Below, one piece after another: positions 13,036 to 20,712 of a stretch of 32,540 bases of DNA. This DNA is from an uncultured Oscillospiraceae bacterium (lineage in GTDB: Bacteria > Bacillota > Clostridia > Oscillospirales > Acutalibacteraceae). The notes below the pieces were generated by a model. That model was given only the letters and a program-made list of their open reading frames with translations. It did no database searches and was not told the origin of the DNA. The position numbers and the translations under genes are program-made. Position 1 is the first letter of the stretch. Each line of letters opens with the position of its first letter. The stretch covers positions 1 through 32,540 of the forward strand of contig UQQR01000020.1 of the NCBI GenBank assembly GCA_900543215.1. Reading direction: 5' to 3'.

Positions 13036-14688
13036 ATGACAAAAAGAATTTATTGGGGAATTTTAGCGGCTTCGGTTATAACAATGCTTACCTGTCTTGT
13101 TTTTACAATCGGAGTGCAGTATCAGATATATGACGAGAGTATGCAGAAATCCCTTAAAAACAAGGCTTATATTATAAGCGCCCAAGGCGATACGGAAAAT
13201 CTTGAAAAATACCGAAATATCGAAGAAAGAGTAACTCTTATCGACGAAAACGGCAAGGTGCTTTTCGACAATAAGGCGATTGCCGCAAATATGGGAAACC
13301 ACCTGAGCCGTAAAGAGGTTGCTGACGCGCTTGAAAGCGGCGACGGATATTCCGTAAGGCGTTCGGAAACGCTCGGCTCGAAAACCCGATACTATGCGTT
13401 GCGTCTTGATGACGGCAATGTTTTAAGAATATCGGATAATTCATTTACTGTGTGGGCGGTAATTTTGGAGTTGCTTCCGCCTATTGCCGCCGTTGCGGTT
13501 ATGACATTTGTGCTTGCAACGGTCTTGGCGTCCGTAATTTCCAAAAAGATACTTAAACCCATTAACAGCATTGACCTTGACAAGCCGGAAATTGCGGAGT
13601 CATATGAGGAGCTTACGCCGTTTATAAACAAAATAAACGCGCAGAACAGACGGATTGACCGCCAGATAGCAAAGCTTACAAGAAGCCGCCGCGAATTTGA
13701 GATCATTTCAGAAAATATGAGCGAGGGTCTGCTTCTTACCGATATTGACGGAAATGTTATTACCCATAATAAAGGCACCGAAAAGTTTTTCGATGTTACG
13801 GAAAGTATTGACGGCAGTAACATACTGACAGTCAACCGCAGTGAAATTTTCCGTAAAATATTCAACGATATTACCGAGAAAAAGCACGGCGAGGAGGTTT
13901 TAAGCCTCGGCGGAAGATTTTATGACATTACCGCAAATCCAGTGTATGACGAAAACAATGCCGTATGCGGTGCCGTGGTGCTTATTGTGGATATTACCGA
14001 AAAGGAAAACCGTGAAAAATTGCGCCGTGAATTTACGGCTAATGTTTCGCACGAGCTTAAAACGCCCCTCACTTCAATATCGGGAATTTCTGATATGCTG
14101 ATGAACGGTATTGTAGCGCCCGACGATATAAAGGGCTTTGCAAGGGATATAAATAAGGAGTCCGCACGGCTTATCTCGCTTGTAAACGATATAATAAAGC
14201 TTTCCGAGCTTGACGAGGGCGGAGCCAAATCCGACGAAACAAAATCGGTCGATTTGGCGGAGGTTTCCTCCGAGGTTGCAAAACGGCTTACGCCGGTAGC
14301 CGCCAAAAAAGGCGTTGTTATAAATACCGAAGGTGAAAAGGCGGAGATAACCGCAGGCGAATCGCTTGTGTTTGAAATGATATACAATCTTTGCGATAAC
14401 GCCGTGAAGTACAATAAAGAAAACGGCACCGTAACCGTAACGACAGGTATCTCCGGCGGAGCGCCGTTTGTAAGCGTCAAAGATACCGGTATCGGTATTC
14501 CCTCAGAGTGTACCGACCGCATTTTCGAGCGGTTTTACAGGGTTGATAAAAGCCGCTCAAAAGAGAGCGGCGGAACGGGACTCGGACTTTCGATTGTAAA
14601 GCATATCGCAATGAGTCTTGGCGGAGAAATCACCGTAGACAGTACGCCCGGAGTAGGCACGAATATAACGGTTGTATTTAAAAATTAA
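13036..14688 (+). CDS. phoR: PhoR-type sensor histidine kinase
   Basis: 550 residues from the ATG at 13036, preferred over an in-frame GTG at 13027 because GGGG (13024-13027) is 8 nt upstream of the ATG. Layout: membrane helix ~6-26, extracytoplasmic sensor ~27-137, second membrane helix ~138-168, short HAMP-like linker, PAS domain ~217-322 (FEIISENMSEGLLLTDIDGNV), dimerisation/phosphoacceptor helix with His339 (VSHELKTP), and ATPase domain with N-box NLCDNAVKYN, DTGIGIP and GGTGLGLSI. It phosphorylates the regulator encoded just upstream. Its stop codon overlaps that of the convergent gene by 4 nt, so no terminator separates the two. Confidence 0.9.
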   Translation: MTKRIYWGILAASVITMLTCLVFTIGVQYQIYDESMQKSLKNKAYIISAQGDTENLEKYRNIEERVTLIDENGKVLFDNKAIAANMGNHLSRKEVADALESGDGYSVRRSETLGSKTRYYALRLDDGNVLRISDNSFTVWAVILELLPPIAAVAVMTFVLATVLASVISKKILKPINSIDLDKPEIAESYEELTPFINKINAQNRRIDRQIAKLTRSRREFEIISENMSEGLLLTDIDGNVITHNKGTEKFFDVTESIDGSNILTVNRSEIFRKIFNDITEKKHGEEVLSLGGRFYDITANPVYDENNAVCGAVVLIVDITEKENREKLRREFTANVSHELKTPLTSISGISDMLMNGIVAPDDIKGFARDINKESARLISLVNDIIKLSELDEGGAKSDETKSVDLAEVSSEVAKRLTPVAAKKGVVINTEGEKAEITAGESLVFEMIYNLCDNAVKYNKENGTVTVTTGISGGAPFVSVKDTGIGIPSECTDRIFERFYRVDKSRSKESGGTGLGLSIVKHIAMSLGGEITVDSTPGVGTNITVVFKN

Positions 14689-15224
14689 AGCAGTTCTTCG
14701 TTGTAGTGCGCGCGGGCGCCGCCGATAAACTTGGGTCTTACCCTTGCCGCCAGTACCTTTGCGCTTCCGATGAAATCATTTTTAAGTCTTACAGGTACCG
14801 CAACCTTTTTTAAGTGCATACCTATCATTGTAAAGCCGATGTCGAGCCCCGCGTCGGCTTTTATTTCTTCAAGAGCTACGGGGTCGCTTAACGCTGCGTA
14901 TGCCGCCGTTGCAAACGAGCCGCCGGCTTTCGGAAACGGCACAACATTTACGGGTTCGGCAAACGGCACCGCGCTCCGCTCGCATATTATGGCTCGGTTA
15001 AGGTGTTCACAGCATTGTGCGGCAAAAAACACACCCTTTTCATTTGCGGCGTCATAAATACCGTCAAAAACCTCTTTGGCGGTGTCGGGGGAAGAGTCTG
15101 TTCCTATTTTTGCGCCCAAAATTTCGCTTGTGGAACAGCCTACCGCAAGTATCTGCCCTTTTTTAAGCCCTGCAATTTCAATTATTTCTTTAGCGGCGTT
15201 GTACGCCTGTTCTTTTAAATTCAT
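14685..15224 (-). CDS. TIGR01440/UPF0340 (YwlG-like) protein
   Basis: 179 residues from the ATG at 15224 (MNLKEQAYNAAKEII), which has GGTGAT upstream; an earlier in-frame start would add a 15-residue hydrophobic stretch without a ribosome site. Family hallmarks: AVGCSTSEILGAKIGTDSS near the N-terminus, FFAAQCCEHLNRA, then GGSFATAAYAAL, AGLDIGFTMIGMHLKKVAVPVR and a C-terminal RPKFIGGARAHYNEE. This family is widespread in Firmicutes and its biochemical function is not established to my knowledge. The gene is convergent with phoR, with overlapping stops. Confidence 0.85.
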   Translation of the reverse strand: MNLKEQAYNAAKEIIEIAGLKKGQILAVGCSTSEILGAKIGTDSSPDTAKEVFDGIYDAANEKGVFFAAQCCEHLNRAIICERSAVPFAEPVNVVPFPKAGGSFATAAYAALSDPVALEEIKADAGLDIGFTMIGMHLKKVAVPVRLKNDFIGSAKVLAARVRPKFIGGARAHYNEELL

Positions 15225-15296
15225 TTTTATCACCGTTATTATTATACTGCTTTTTTTAAAAAAGAGCAAATTAAAATGCGTTAAATATACGCTTTT

Positions 15297-15734
15297 TTAC
15301 CGTTTGCAGAGATTAATAACGATTTTATTTTTATCTTCCGCAAGTCTTTTAAAGTCTGCCGCACCGCCGCCCGGTCCTCTTACATAGGTGACAACCGCAT
15401 CGGCAAGTCCTAACATTATATGGTTGCGCTTTGAAATTGCGAAGCGCAAAGGAGTTTTTGTCAGCTTTTCGGGATAGACCGTTTCCGAGGGGCTGAATTT
15501 TTTTATATCGCTTTTTCGTTTGGTTAGGTAAGCTAAAACCACTTTGTACTCAATAAACGGATATTCGCTCTTTAATTCCTTTAATGTATCGTGTACAATC
15601 CAATCAAAATTTCCCTCGTTGCCGACATAAAATACGGTCGCTCCGTTTTTTTCAATAAGCTCTGTCAAGACTTTTTTAAGCTCCGGCGCAATGCTTGACG
15701 GCGTATCTCTGTGTCCGAAAAAGGTAACGGTCAT
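15297..15734 (-). CDS. SLOG-fold (YspA/DUF1273-like) protein
   Basis: 145 residues from the ATG at 15734, with AGGAGG upstream; an in-frame start further up at 15761 would run through the operator and is rejected. The N-terminus TVTFFGHRDTP is the GHRD motif of cpYpsA-type SLOG proteins. Mid-protein come GATVFYVGNEGNFD and an ISKRNHIMLGLADAVVTYVRGPGGGAADF stretch containing the R-N and Gly-rich nucleotide-binding elements. SLOG folds bind nucleotides or nucleotide-derived ligands and occur both in housekeeping and in defence signalling. Here the gene diverges from three XRE regulators across a shared promoter region with a palindrome, so it is probably controlled by one of them. The ligand is unknown. 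Confidence 0.75.
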   Translation of the reverse strand: MTVTFFGHRDTPSSIAPELKKVLTELIEKNGATVFYVGNEGNFDWIVHDTLKELKSEYPFIEYKVVLAYLTKRKSDIKKFSPSETVYPEKLTKTPLRFAISKRNHIMLGLADAVVTYVRGPGGGAADFKRLAEDKNKIVINLCKR

Positions 15735-15749
15735 ATTTGTTCCTCCTAT

Positions 15750-15798
15750 TAGGCTATGCATAGACTAATAGTATCATACATAGCCTACTTTTTGCAAG
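15750..15798. promoter_or_regulatory. Divergent promoter with 9-bp perfect inverted repeat
   Basis: TAGGCTATG (15750-15758) and CATAGCCTA (15779-15787) are perfect inverted arms 20 bp apart. They straddle a plausible minus-strand promoter for the SLOG gene: TTGCAA (15798-15793), 16-bp spacer, GATACT. TTGCAA also recurs at 15813-15818. The layout fits an operator bound by the first XRE protein, repressing both directions. Confidence 0.6.
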
Positions 15799-15833
15799 CT
15801 ATTAATGTAACATTGCAAATGGAGGTTGGTAAT

Positions 15834-16076
15834 ATGGACACAATAACGGCAGTAAAAAACCGAATATTTAAGCTTTGCTATGACAGGAATATATCCATAA
15901 ACAGACTTGCTACAATATGCGCCTTGCCACCGTCATCTGTTAAGAATATTCTTTACGGCAAAAGTCAAAATCCAAAGTTGCTTACAATCAAAATGATTTG
16001 TGATGGTTTGGATATGACATTGGCGGAGTTTTTCGATACCGATGAGTTTAATAATCTTGAACAGGAAATTAAATGA
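15834..16076 (+). CDS. Small XRE-family transcriptional regulator 1
   Basis: 80 residues, a single helix-turn-helix domain. SINRLATICALPPSSVKNILYG is the HTH core (about 22-43), followed by LLTIKMICDGLDMTLAEFF, the standard end of XRE domains. Start ATG 15834 has GGAGG at 15821-15825; the frame is open further upstream but would cross the operator. Its last codons overlap the next regulator by 4 nt (ATGA). It is the first gene rightward of the divergent operator and the best candidate to bind it. It belongs to a different branch of the family from the next two. Confidence 0.85.
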   Translation: MDTITAVKNRIFKLCYDRNISINRLATICALPPSSVKNILYGKSQNPKLLTIKMICDGLDMTLAEFFDTDEFNNLEQEIK

Positions 16077-16315
16077 AAAGAATAATTGATACAGAAAATG
16101 TAAATATTATCGGTTCACAAATTAAAGCCGCAAGGGAAAAATCAGGAATGACACAAAAACAGCTTTCGGAAAAATTGGAGCTTGAAGCGGTATATACCTG
16201 CCGCGGCTTAATTTCGAGAATTGAGAACGGTAAGCGTGCGGTTACAGATATTGAGATAGACGCAATATCAAGAATACTTAATGTGTCGCTTGATTTTTTA
16301 TTCGGCAGAGAATAA
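16073..16315 (+). CDS. Small XRE-family transcriptional regulator 2
   Basis: 80 residues. HTH of the SinR/phage-repressor kind: IGSQIKAAREKSGMTQKQLSEKL, then GLISRIENGKRAVTDIEIDAISRILNVSLDFLFG. The turn between helices 2 and 3 is lengthened (LELEAVYTCRG), a feature shared with the following gene (IQFMGMDMTP). The ATG overlaps the previous stop, implying co-translation. No ligand domain is attached. Confidence 0.85.
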   Translation: MKRIIDTENVNIIGSQIKAAREKSGMTQKQLSEKLELEAVYTCRGLISRIENGKRAVTDIEIDAISRILNVSLDFLFGRE

Positions 16316-16338
16316 GAAAATGTTTTAGGAGTACGCAT

Positions 16339-16605
16339 ATGGCTAAAAATCTTTTCCTTATTAAAGGCAATATATGCGGTGAGCGTGTAAGGCTTGGCAG
16401 GGCATTGCAAAAACCGCCTATGACACAAGACGATTTGGCACGGAAAATACAGTTTATGGGTATGGATATGACGCCATTGATAATATCCCGTATAGAGAAA
16501 AATCAACGGCATGTGTGCGACGCGGAGTTGAGAATATTGGCAAAAGCGCTTGGCGTTACTATGGATTGGCTCTGCGGCGATGCCAATGAAATTAAAATAA
16601 AATGA
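16339..16605 (+). CDS. Small XRE-family transcriptional regulator 3
   Basis: 88 residues. Same extended-turn HTH architecture as regulator 2 (ICGERVRLGRAL ... MTQDDLARKI ... IISRIEKNQRHVCDAELRILAKALGVTMDWLCG), so the two are probably old duplicates. Start ATG 16339 with TAGGAGT upstream and a 23-nt gap from regulator 2, suggesting one transcript of three regulators. It ends just before the pheST promoter; no clear terminator lies between. Confidence 0.85.
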   Translation: MAKNLFLIKGNICGERVRLGRALQKPPMTQDDLARKIQFMGMDMTPLIISRIEKNQRHVCDAELRILAKALGVTMDWLCGDANEIKIK

Positions 16606-16616
16606 TTGCTAAACAC

Positions 16617-16645
16617 TTGACTTTTGCTGTCGGCGGTGTTATGAT
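16617..16645 (+). promoter_or_regulatory. pheST promoter
   Basis: TTGACT (16617-16622), 17-bp spacer, TATGAT (16640-16645), just after the third XRE gene and before the T-box leader. Confidence 0.7.
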
Positions 16646-16651
16646 AATCAA

Positions 16652-16900
16652 AAATGCGATGATAAAGAAAAGTAAGTAAAGGCTTTAGTTTAAGAGAGTT
16701 TCCGCCCCGGCTGTAAGCGGAAATACAGCGGCTTTTACCGAAGTTCACTTTGGAGCAGCGCGGCTGAAATTCAGTAGGCGGCGACGGAGGGACACCGTTA
16801 ACGGTCCTAAAGAGTGTTTGCTCTCGGAGCGAAAATTACGGGTGGTACCGCGGAGACTTTTGTACTTCGTCCTGTTATGCAGGGCGGAGTTTATTTTTTT
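16652..16900 (+). promoter_or_regulatory. T-box riboswitch (tRNA-Phe) controlling pheST
   Basis: Stem I region from about 16660 with the AGAGAGTTTCCG and AGCGGAAATACAGCGG elements. The specifier is probably UUC (16744-16746, GAAGTTCACTTTGG), i.e. Phe. The T-box core GGGTGGTACCGCGG spans 16840-16853, with the UGGU at 16843-16846 that pairs with uncharged tRNA ends. The terminator is ACTTCGTCCTG (16864-16874) with CAGGGCGGAGT (16880-16890) and a T run to 16900. When tRNA-Phe is uncharged, the antiterminator forms and pheST is transcribed. Confidence 0.92.
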
Positions 16901-16916
16901 ATACGGAGGAAAGGCT

Positions 16917-17936
16917 ATGAAAGAAAAGATTGAGGCAATACGGGCGGCAGCAAAAAGCGCCATTGCCGCGTCTGCCGATGAAAACGAAATCGAGGAATTA
17001 AGGGTTAAATATTTGGGTAAAAAGGGCGAGCTTACCGCTATGCTTAAGCAGATGGGTTCGCTGTCACCCGAGGAACGCCCGGCAATGGGTCAGCTTGTAA
17101 ACGAAGCAAAGCAAAAGCTTGAAGCCTTGATAGCGGAGAAAAAGGCTCAGATGAAAGAAAAAGCCACCGAAATGCGCCTTAAGGCTGAAACGGTGGATAT
17201 AACTATGCCGGCAAAGCCTGTTAAAACAGGCGGTATACACCCCTTAAATCATGTTGTAAACGATATGATAGACATTTTTATGTCTATGGGCTTTGATGTG
17301 GTTGACGGACCCGAGGTTGAGACCGACCACTATAATTTTGAGTGCCTTAATGTTCCCGCGGATCATCCTGCAAGGGATATGCAGGACACATTCTATCTTG
17401 GCGAAAACCTCCTTTTGCGCACGCAGACCTCTGCGGCTCAGATAAGAACAATGGAAACAAGAAAACCACCGATAAGGGTAATATGCCCCGGCAGAGTTTA
17501 CAGGGCAGACGAGGTTGACGCAACCCATTCTCCCGTATTCCACCAGCTTGAGGGACTTGTGGTTGACAAGGGTATTACAATGTGCGATTTAAAGGGCGTG
17601 CTTGAGCAGTTCGCTCAGGAGATATACGGAAAAGACACAAAGGTTCGCTTCCGTCCGTCCTTCTTCCCGTTTACGGAGCCGAGCGTTGAAGTGGATGTTT
17701 CGTGCAGCGAATGCGGCGGTAAAGGCTGCCGCGTATGCAAGGGCGCCGGTTGGATAGAGATATTGGGCGCGGGTATGGTACATCCTAATGTGCTGAGATC
17801 CTGCGGAATAGACCCCGATGTATACACGGGCTTTGCGTTCGGAATAGGTATCGACCGTATAACCACCACACGCTATAAGATAAGCGACATCCGCCTGCTT
17901 TTCGAGAACGACAAGCGTTTCTTGGAGCAGTTTTAA
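16917..17936 (+). CDS. pheS: Phenylalanine--tRNA ligase alpha subunit
   Basis: 339 residues from the ATG at 16917, with ACGGAGGAAAG upstream. The open frame extends back through the T-box terminator and is not coding there. An N-terminal coiled-coil arm (about 1-85, Lys/Glu/Ala-rich) is followed by the class II catalytic core: motif 2 region THSPVFHQLEGLVVD, the SCSECGGKGCRVCKGAGW segment usual in bacterial PheS, and motif 3 GFAFGIGIDRITTTRY near the C-terminus. It forms the alpha2-beta2 enzyme that charges tRNA-Phe in the cytoplasm. pheT follows after 15 nt. Confidence 0.97.
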   Translation: MKEKIEAIRAAAKSAIAASADENEIEELRVKYLGKKGELTAMLKQMGSLSPEERPAMGQLVNEAKQKLEALIAEKKAQMKEKATEMRLKAETVDITMPAKPVKTGGIHPLNHVVNDMIDIFMSMGFDVVDGPEVETDHYNFECLNVPADHPARDMQDTFYLGENLLLRTQTSAAQIRTMETRKPPIRVICPGRVYRADEVDATHSPVFHQLEGLVVDKGITMCDLKGVLEQFAQEIYGKDTKVRFRPSFFPFTEPSVEVDVSCSECGGKGCRVCKGAGWIEILGAGMVHPNVLRSCGIDPDVYTGFAFGIGIDRITTTRYKISDIRLLFENDKRFLEQF

Positions 17937-17951
17937 GGAGGTAAGAGTAGA

Positions 17952-20342
17952 ATGAAGATTTCACTTAAAGCTTTAAAATATTATGTTGATATAAATGTAC
18001 CTGTTGAGGAGCTTTGCGACCGTATGGTAATGGCAGGCTTTGAAATTGAGGAAATGGAAAAGCAGGGCGATAATATCAAAAATGTCGTTGCGGCAAAAAT
18101 TCTTAAAATAACTCCGCACGGCAATAGCGACCATTTGCAGATATGCCAAATGGATGTCGGTAAGGACGAGCCTGTGCAGATAGTTACGGGAGCGCAGAAT
18201 ATAAGCGAGGGCGATTATGTACCCGCAGCGCTTGACGGCAGCTACCTGCCGAACGGCGCGCATATAGTGGCAGGCAAATTAAGGGGCGAGGAGTCAAACG
18301 GAATGCTCTGCTCGGGCGGAGAGCTTGGTCTTACCGAGGACGATTACGAGGGTGCCGCCGTAAACGGAATACTTATCTTAAAGGGCGAGCCCGTTCCCGG
18401 CACGGATATGCGTGAGGTTCTGGGACTTGACGACTATATCATTGATTTTAAGATTACCGCAAACAGGCCCGACTGCAACTGCTTCTTGGGTGTTGCGAAG
18501 GAAATTTCCGTTGTACTTGGTACAGAATTTAAGGCGCCGTGTCCCGAATATAAAACGGCGGGACAGAATGTGTCCGACTATATAAGCGTTGAAGTGCGCA
18601 ATTTTGACCTTTGTCCCCGTTATATAGGCAGGGTTGTTAAAAATCTCCGCATTAAAGAGTCCCCCGAATGGATGAAGAAGGCGATAACCGCCTCGGGAAT
18701 GAGACCGATTAACAATATCGTTGATATTACAAACTTTGTTATGCTTGAAACGGGTCAGCCTATGCACGCCTTCAACTATAACGATATCGCGGATAAAAAA
18801 ATCATAGTACGCAACGCCGAAGAGTGCGAGACCATAACCACGCTTGACAGCACCGACCACACGCTTACCCCCGATATGCTTGTAATAGCGGACGGAAAGC
18901 ACCCCTCCTGTCTTGCGGGTATAATGGGTGGCAAGGAAAGCGAAATTGAAAGCGATACCACCGATTTATTCTTAGAGTCGGCAAAATTCCGCCGTGACAA
19001 TATAAGACACACGGGCAGAGCATTGGGTATACGCACGGAGGCGAGCGGTAGATACGAGCGCGGCGTTGATATTATCAATGTCGAGTACGCTATGGAAAGA
19101 GCGCTCCAGCTTATATACGAGCTTGACGCAGGCGATATAATCGACGGAGCGATAGACCTTAATAACGGACTTCCTGAGGAAAGAATAATAAATGTCACCA
19201 CCGATAAGATAAAAGAGCTTATCGGCGTAGATGTGCCCGACGAAAAAATAATTTCGATTTTAAACAGCCTCCATTTGCCGACAACGGCAAACGGCAAGGA
19301 GCTTACCGTAAGGGTACCGTCTATAAGAGACGATATTGAGGGAAGAGCCGACCTTGCGGAGGAGGTTATGCGTATATACGGCTATGACCACATCGTAGGC
19401 AAGCCGATGCGCGGCGATGTTATAAGGGGTAAAAAACTGCCCGAACGCATAAAATGCGATAAAATCAAGGACTTTATGGGCGCTGCCGGAGCCCGTGAAA
19501 TTGTCACATATTCATTTATAAGCTCTTCGGCTATCGACACGCTTTTGCTGCCCGAAAACGACGAACGCAGAAAGCAGATTAAAATTATAAATCCGCTCGG
19601 CGACGAGTATTCAACAATGCGTACACAGCTTACCACAAGTATGCTTACCGTATTGTCAACCAATATAAGCCGCAAAATAACAAACGGCAGATTTTATGAA
19701 ATTTCAAAGCGCTTTATACCGAAACAGCTGCCCATAACCGAACAGCCCGACGAAATACCGACAATGTCTGTCGGAATTTACGGCGACGATGAGGATTTCT
19801 TCACTTTAAAGGGCATAATAGAAGGGATAATGAAGCTTTGCGGCGCGCATACGCAGTATGAGAGAAGCGGTGAGCCATACCTGCATCCGGGCAGACAGGC
19901 ATGCGTGCTTGCGAACAATGTGCCTGCCGCCGTTTTCGGCGAGGTGCATCCGTCAGTCGCCGCCTCCTACGGAATTGATTGCAGAGTGTATGTGGCTGAA
20001 ATCAAGCTTGATGTGTTGCTCGGAATAAATAAGCGTAAAACCGTTTATAAGCCACTTCCGAAATTCCCCGCCGTGGAAAGAGACTTTGCGATGCTGTGCG
20101 ACGCCGAGCTTCCTGTCGGTACAATAGAAAAGGCAATCGCAAAGGGAGCGGGCAGACTGCTTGAAAGATTAGAGCTTTTCGATGTATATTCAGGCTCGCA
20201 GATACCCGAGGGTAAAAAGAGCGTGGCTTACAGCGTATGGCTCCGTTCGGCAAACAGCACACTTACCGATAAGGAAATAGACGCTGTAAATTCGGCTATA
20301 ATCAAAAATCTTGAAGCCGAGGGAGCGGAACTGAGAAAATAG
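17952..20342 (+). CDS. pheT: Phenylalanine--tRNA ligase beta subunit
   Basis: 796 residues, the normal bacterial size. Domain order: N-terminal segment, EMAP/OB-type tRNA-binding domain (~40-150, HGNSDHLQICQMDVG ... VTGAQNISEGD), B3/B4 editing domain with ASGMRPINNIVDITNFVMLETGQPMHAF, B5 domain, catalytic-like core (GAREIVTYSF ... INPLGDEYSTMRTQL), and C-terminal FDX-ACB anticodon-binding domain (FPAVERDFAMLCD ... LTDKEID). Start ATG 17952 is preceded by AGGAGGTAAGAG. It edits Tyr-tRNA-Phe and helps bind tRNA. Regulated with pheS by the T-box. Confidence 0.97.
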   Translation: MKISLKALKYYVDINVPVEELCDRMVMAGFEIEEMEKQGDNIKNVVAAKILKITPHGNSDHLQICQMDVGKDEPVQIVTGAQNISEGDYVPAALDGSYLPNGAHIVAGKLRGEESNGMLCSGGELGLTEDDYEGAAVNGILILKGEPVPGTDMREVLGLDDYIIDFKITANRPDCNCFLGVAKEISVVLGTEFKAPCPEYKTAGQNVSDYISVEVRNFDLCPRYIGRVVKNLRIKESPEWMKKAITASGMRPINNIVDITNFVMLETGQPMHAFNYNDIADKKIIVRNAEECETITTLDSTDHTLTPDMLVIADGKHPSCLAGIMGGKESEIESDTTDLFLESAKFRRDNIRHTGRALGIRTEASGRYERGVDIINVEYAMERALQLIYELDAGDIIDGAIDLNNGLPEERIINVTTDKIKELIGVDVPDEKIISILNSLHLPTTANGKELTVRVPSIRDDIEGRADLAEEVMRIYGYDHIVGKPMRGDVIRGKKLPERIKCDKIKDFMGAAGAREIVTYSFISSSAIDTLLLPENDERRKQIKIINPLGDEYSTMRTQLTTSMLTVLSTNISRKITNGRFYEISKRFIPKQLPITEQPDEIPTMSVGIYGDDEDFFTLKGIIEGIMKLCGAHTQYERSGEPYLHPGRQACVLANNVPAAVFGEVHPSVAASYGIDCRVYVAEIKLDVLLGINKRKTVYKPLPKFPAVERDFAMLCDAELPVGTIEKAIAKGAGRLLERLELFDVYSGSQIPEGKKSVAYSVWLRSANSTLTDKEIDAVNSAIIKNLEAEGAELRK

Positions 20343-20345
20343 TAC

Positions 20346-20374
20346 TTGAAATTTACGGCTTGAGGGTATACAAT
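20346..20374 (+). promoter_or_regulatory. Promoter of ireB
   Basis: TTGAAA (20346-20351), 17-bp spacer, TACAAT (20369-20374), right after the pheT stop, giving ireB its own transcription start. Confidence 0.55.
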
Positions 20375-20407
20375 TAAACCAAGTAAGTTTTTTGAGAGGT
20401 GTTAATT

Positions 20408-20653
20408 ATGAATGACAGAACTATGACCTTTTCGATAGGCGACCAGACCGAGCAGGAAATAAGAAATATTCTTACGCTTGTGTATGACGCGCTTAAGGAA
20501 AAGGGCTATAACCCCATAAACCAGATAGTCGGCTATATTCTTTCCGAAGACCCGACCTATATAACCACTCATAATAACGCCAGAAACCTTATAAGGCGTA
20601 TTGACCGTGATACTCTTTTGCAGTCGCTTGTAAAGTATTATTTGAGTGCGTAA
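20408..20653 (+). CDS. ireB: IreB/UPF0297 family regulatory phosphoprotein
   Basis: 81 residues from ATG 20408, with GAGAGGTG upstream. Highly conserved small helical protein: MTFSIGDQ, NILTLVYDALKEKGYNPINQIVGYILSEDPTYITTHNNARNLI and RIDRD. In Enterococcus, IreB is a substrate of the Ser/Thr kinase IreK and tunes envelope stress and cephalosporin resistance; threonines near the N-terminus are the phospho-sites, and Thr5 and Thr7 are in the corresponding region here. In many Firmicutes it precedes ruvX (yrrK); here it stands alone with its own promoter and terminator. Cytoplasmic. Confidence 0.92.
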   Translation: MNDRTMTFSIGDQTEQEIRNILTLVYDALKEKGYNPINQIVGYILSEDPTYITTHNNARNLIRRIDRDTLLQSLVKYYLSA

Positions 20654-20662
20654 GAAAAATTT

Positions 20663-20699
20663 AAAAGCCGTTCCGAAATTTTTTCGGAACGGCTTTTTT
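20663..20699. terminator. Bidirectional terminator after ireB
   Basis: AAAAGCCGTTCCGAA (20663-20677), 5-nt loop, TTCGGAACGGCTTTT (20683-20697) plus T run. It also serves the convergent flavodiiron gene. Confidence 0.88.
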
Positions 20700-20712
20700 A
20701 GGTTTTAAGACC

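Noticed and set aside
16818..16916. Extended N-terminus for PheS
   Set aside because: This stretch is the T-box antiterminator and terminator, and the ATG at 16917 has a proper GGAGG.
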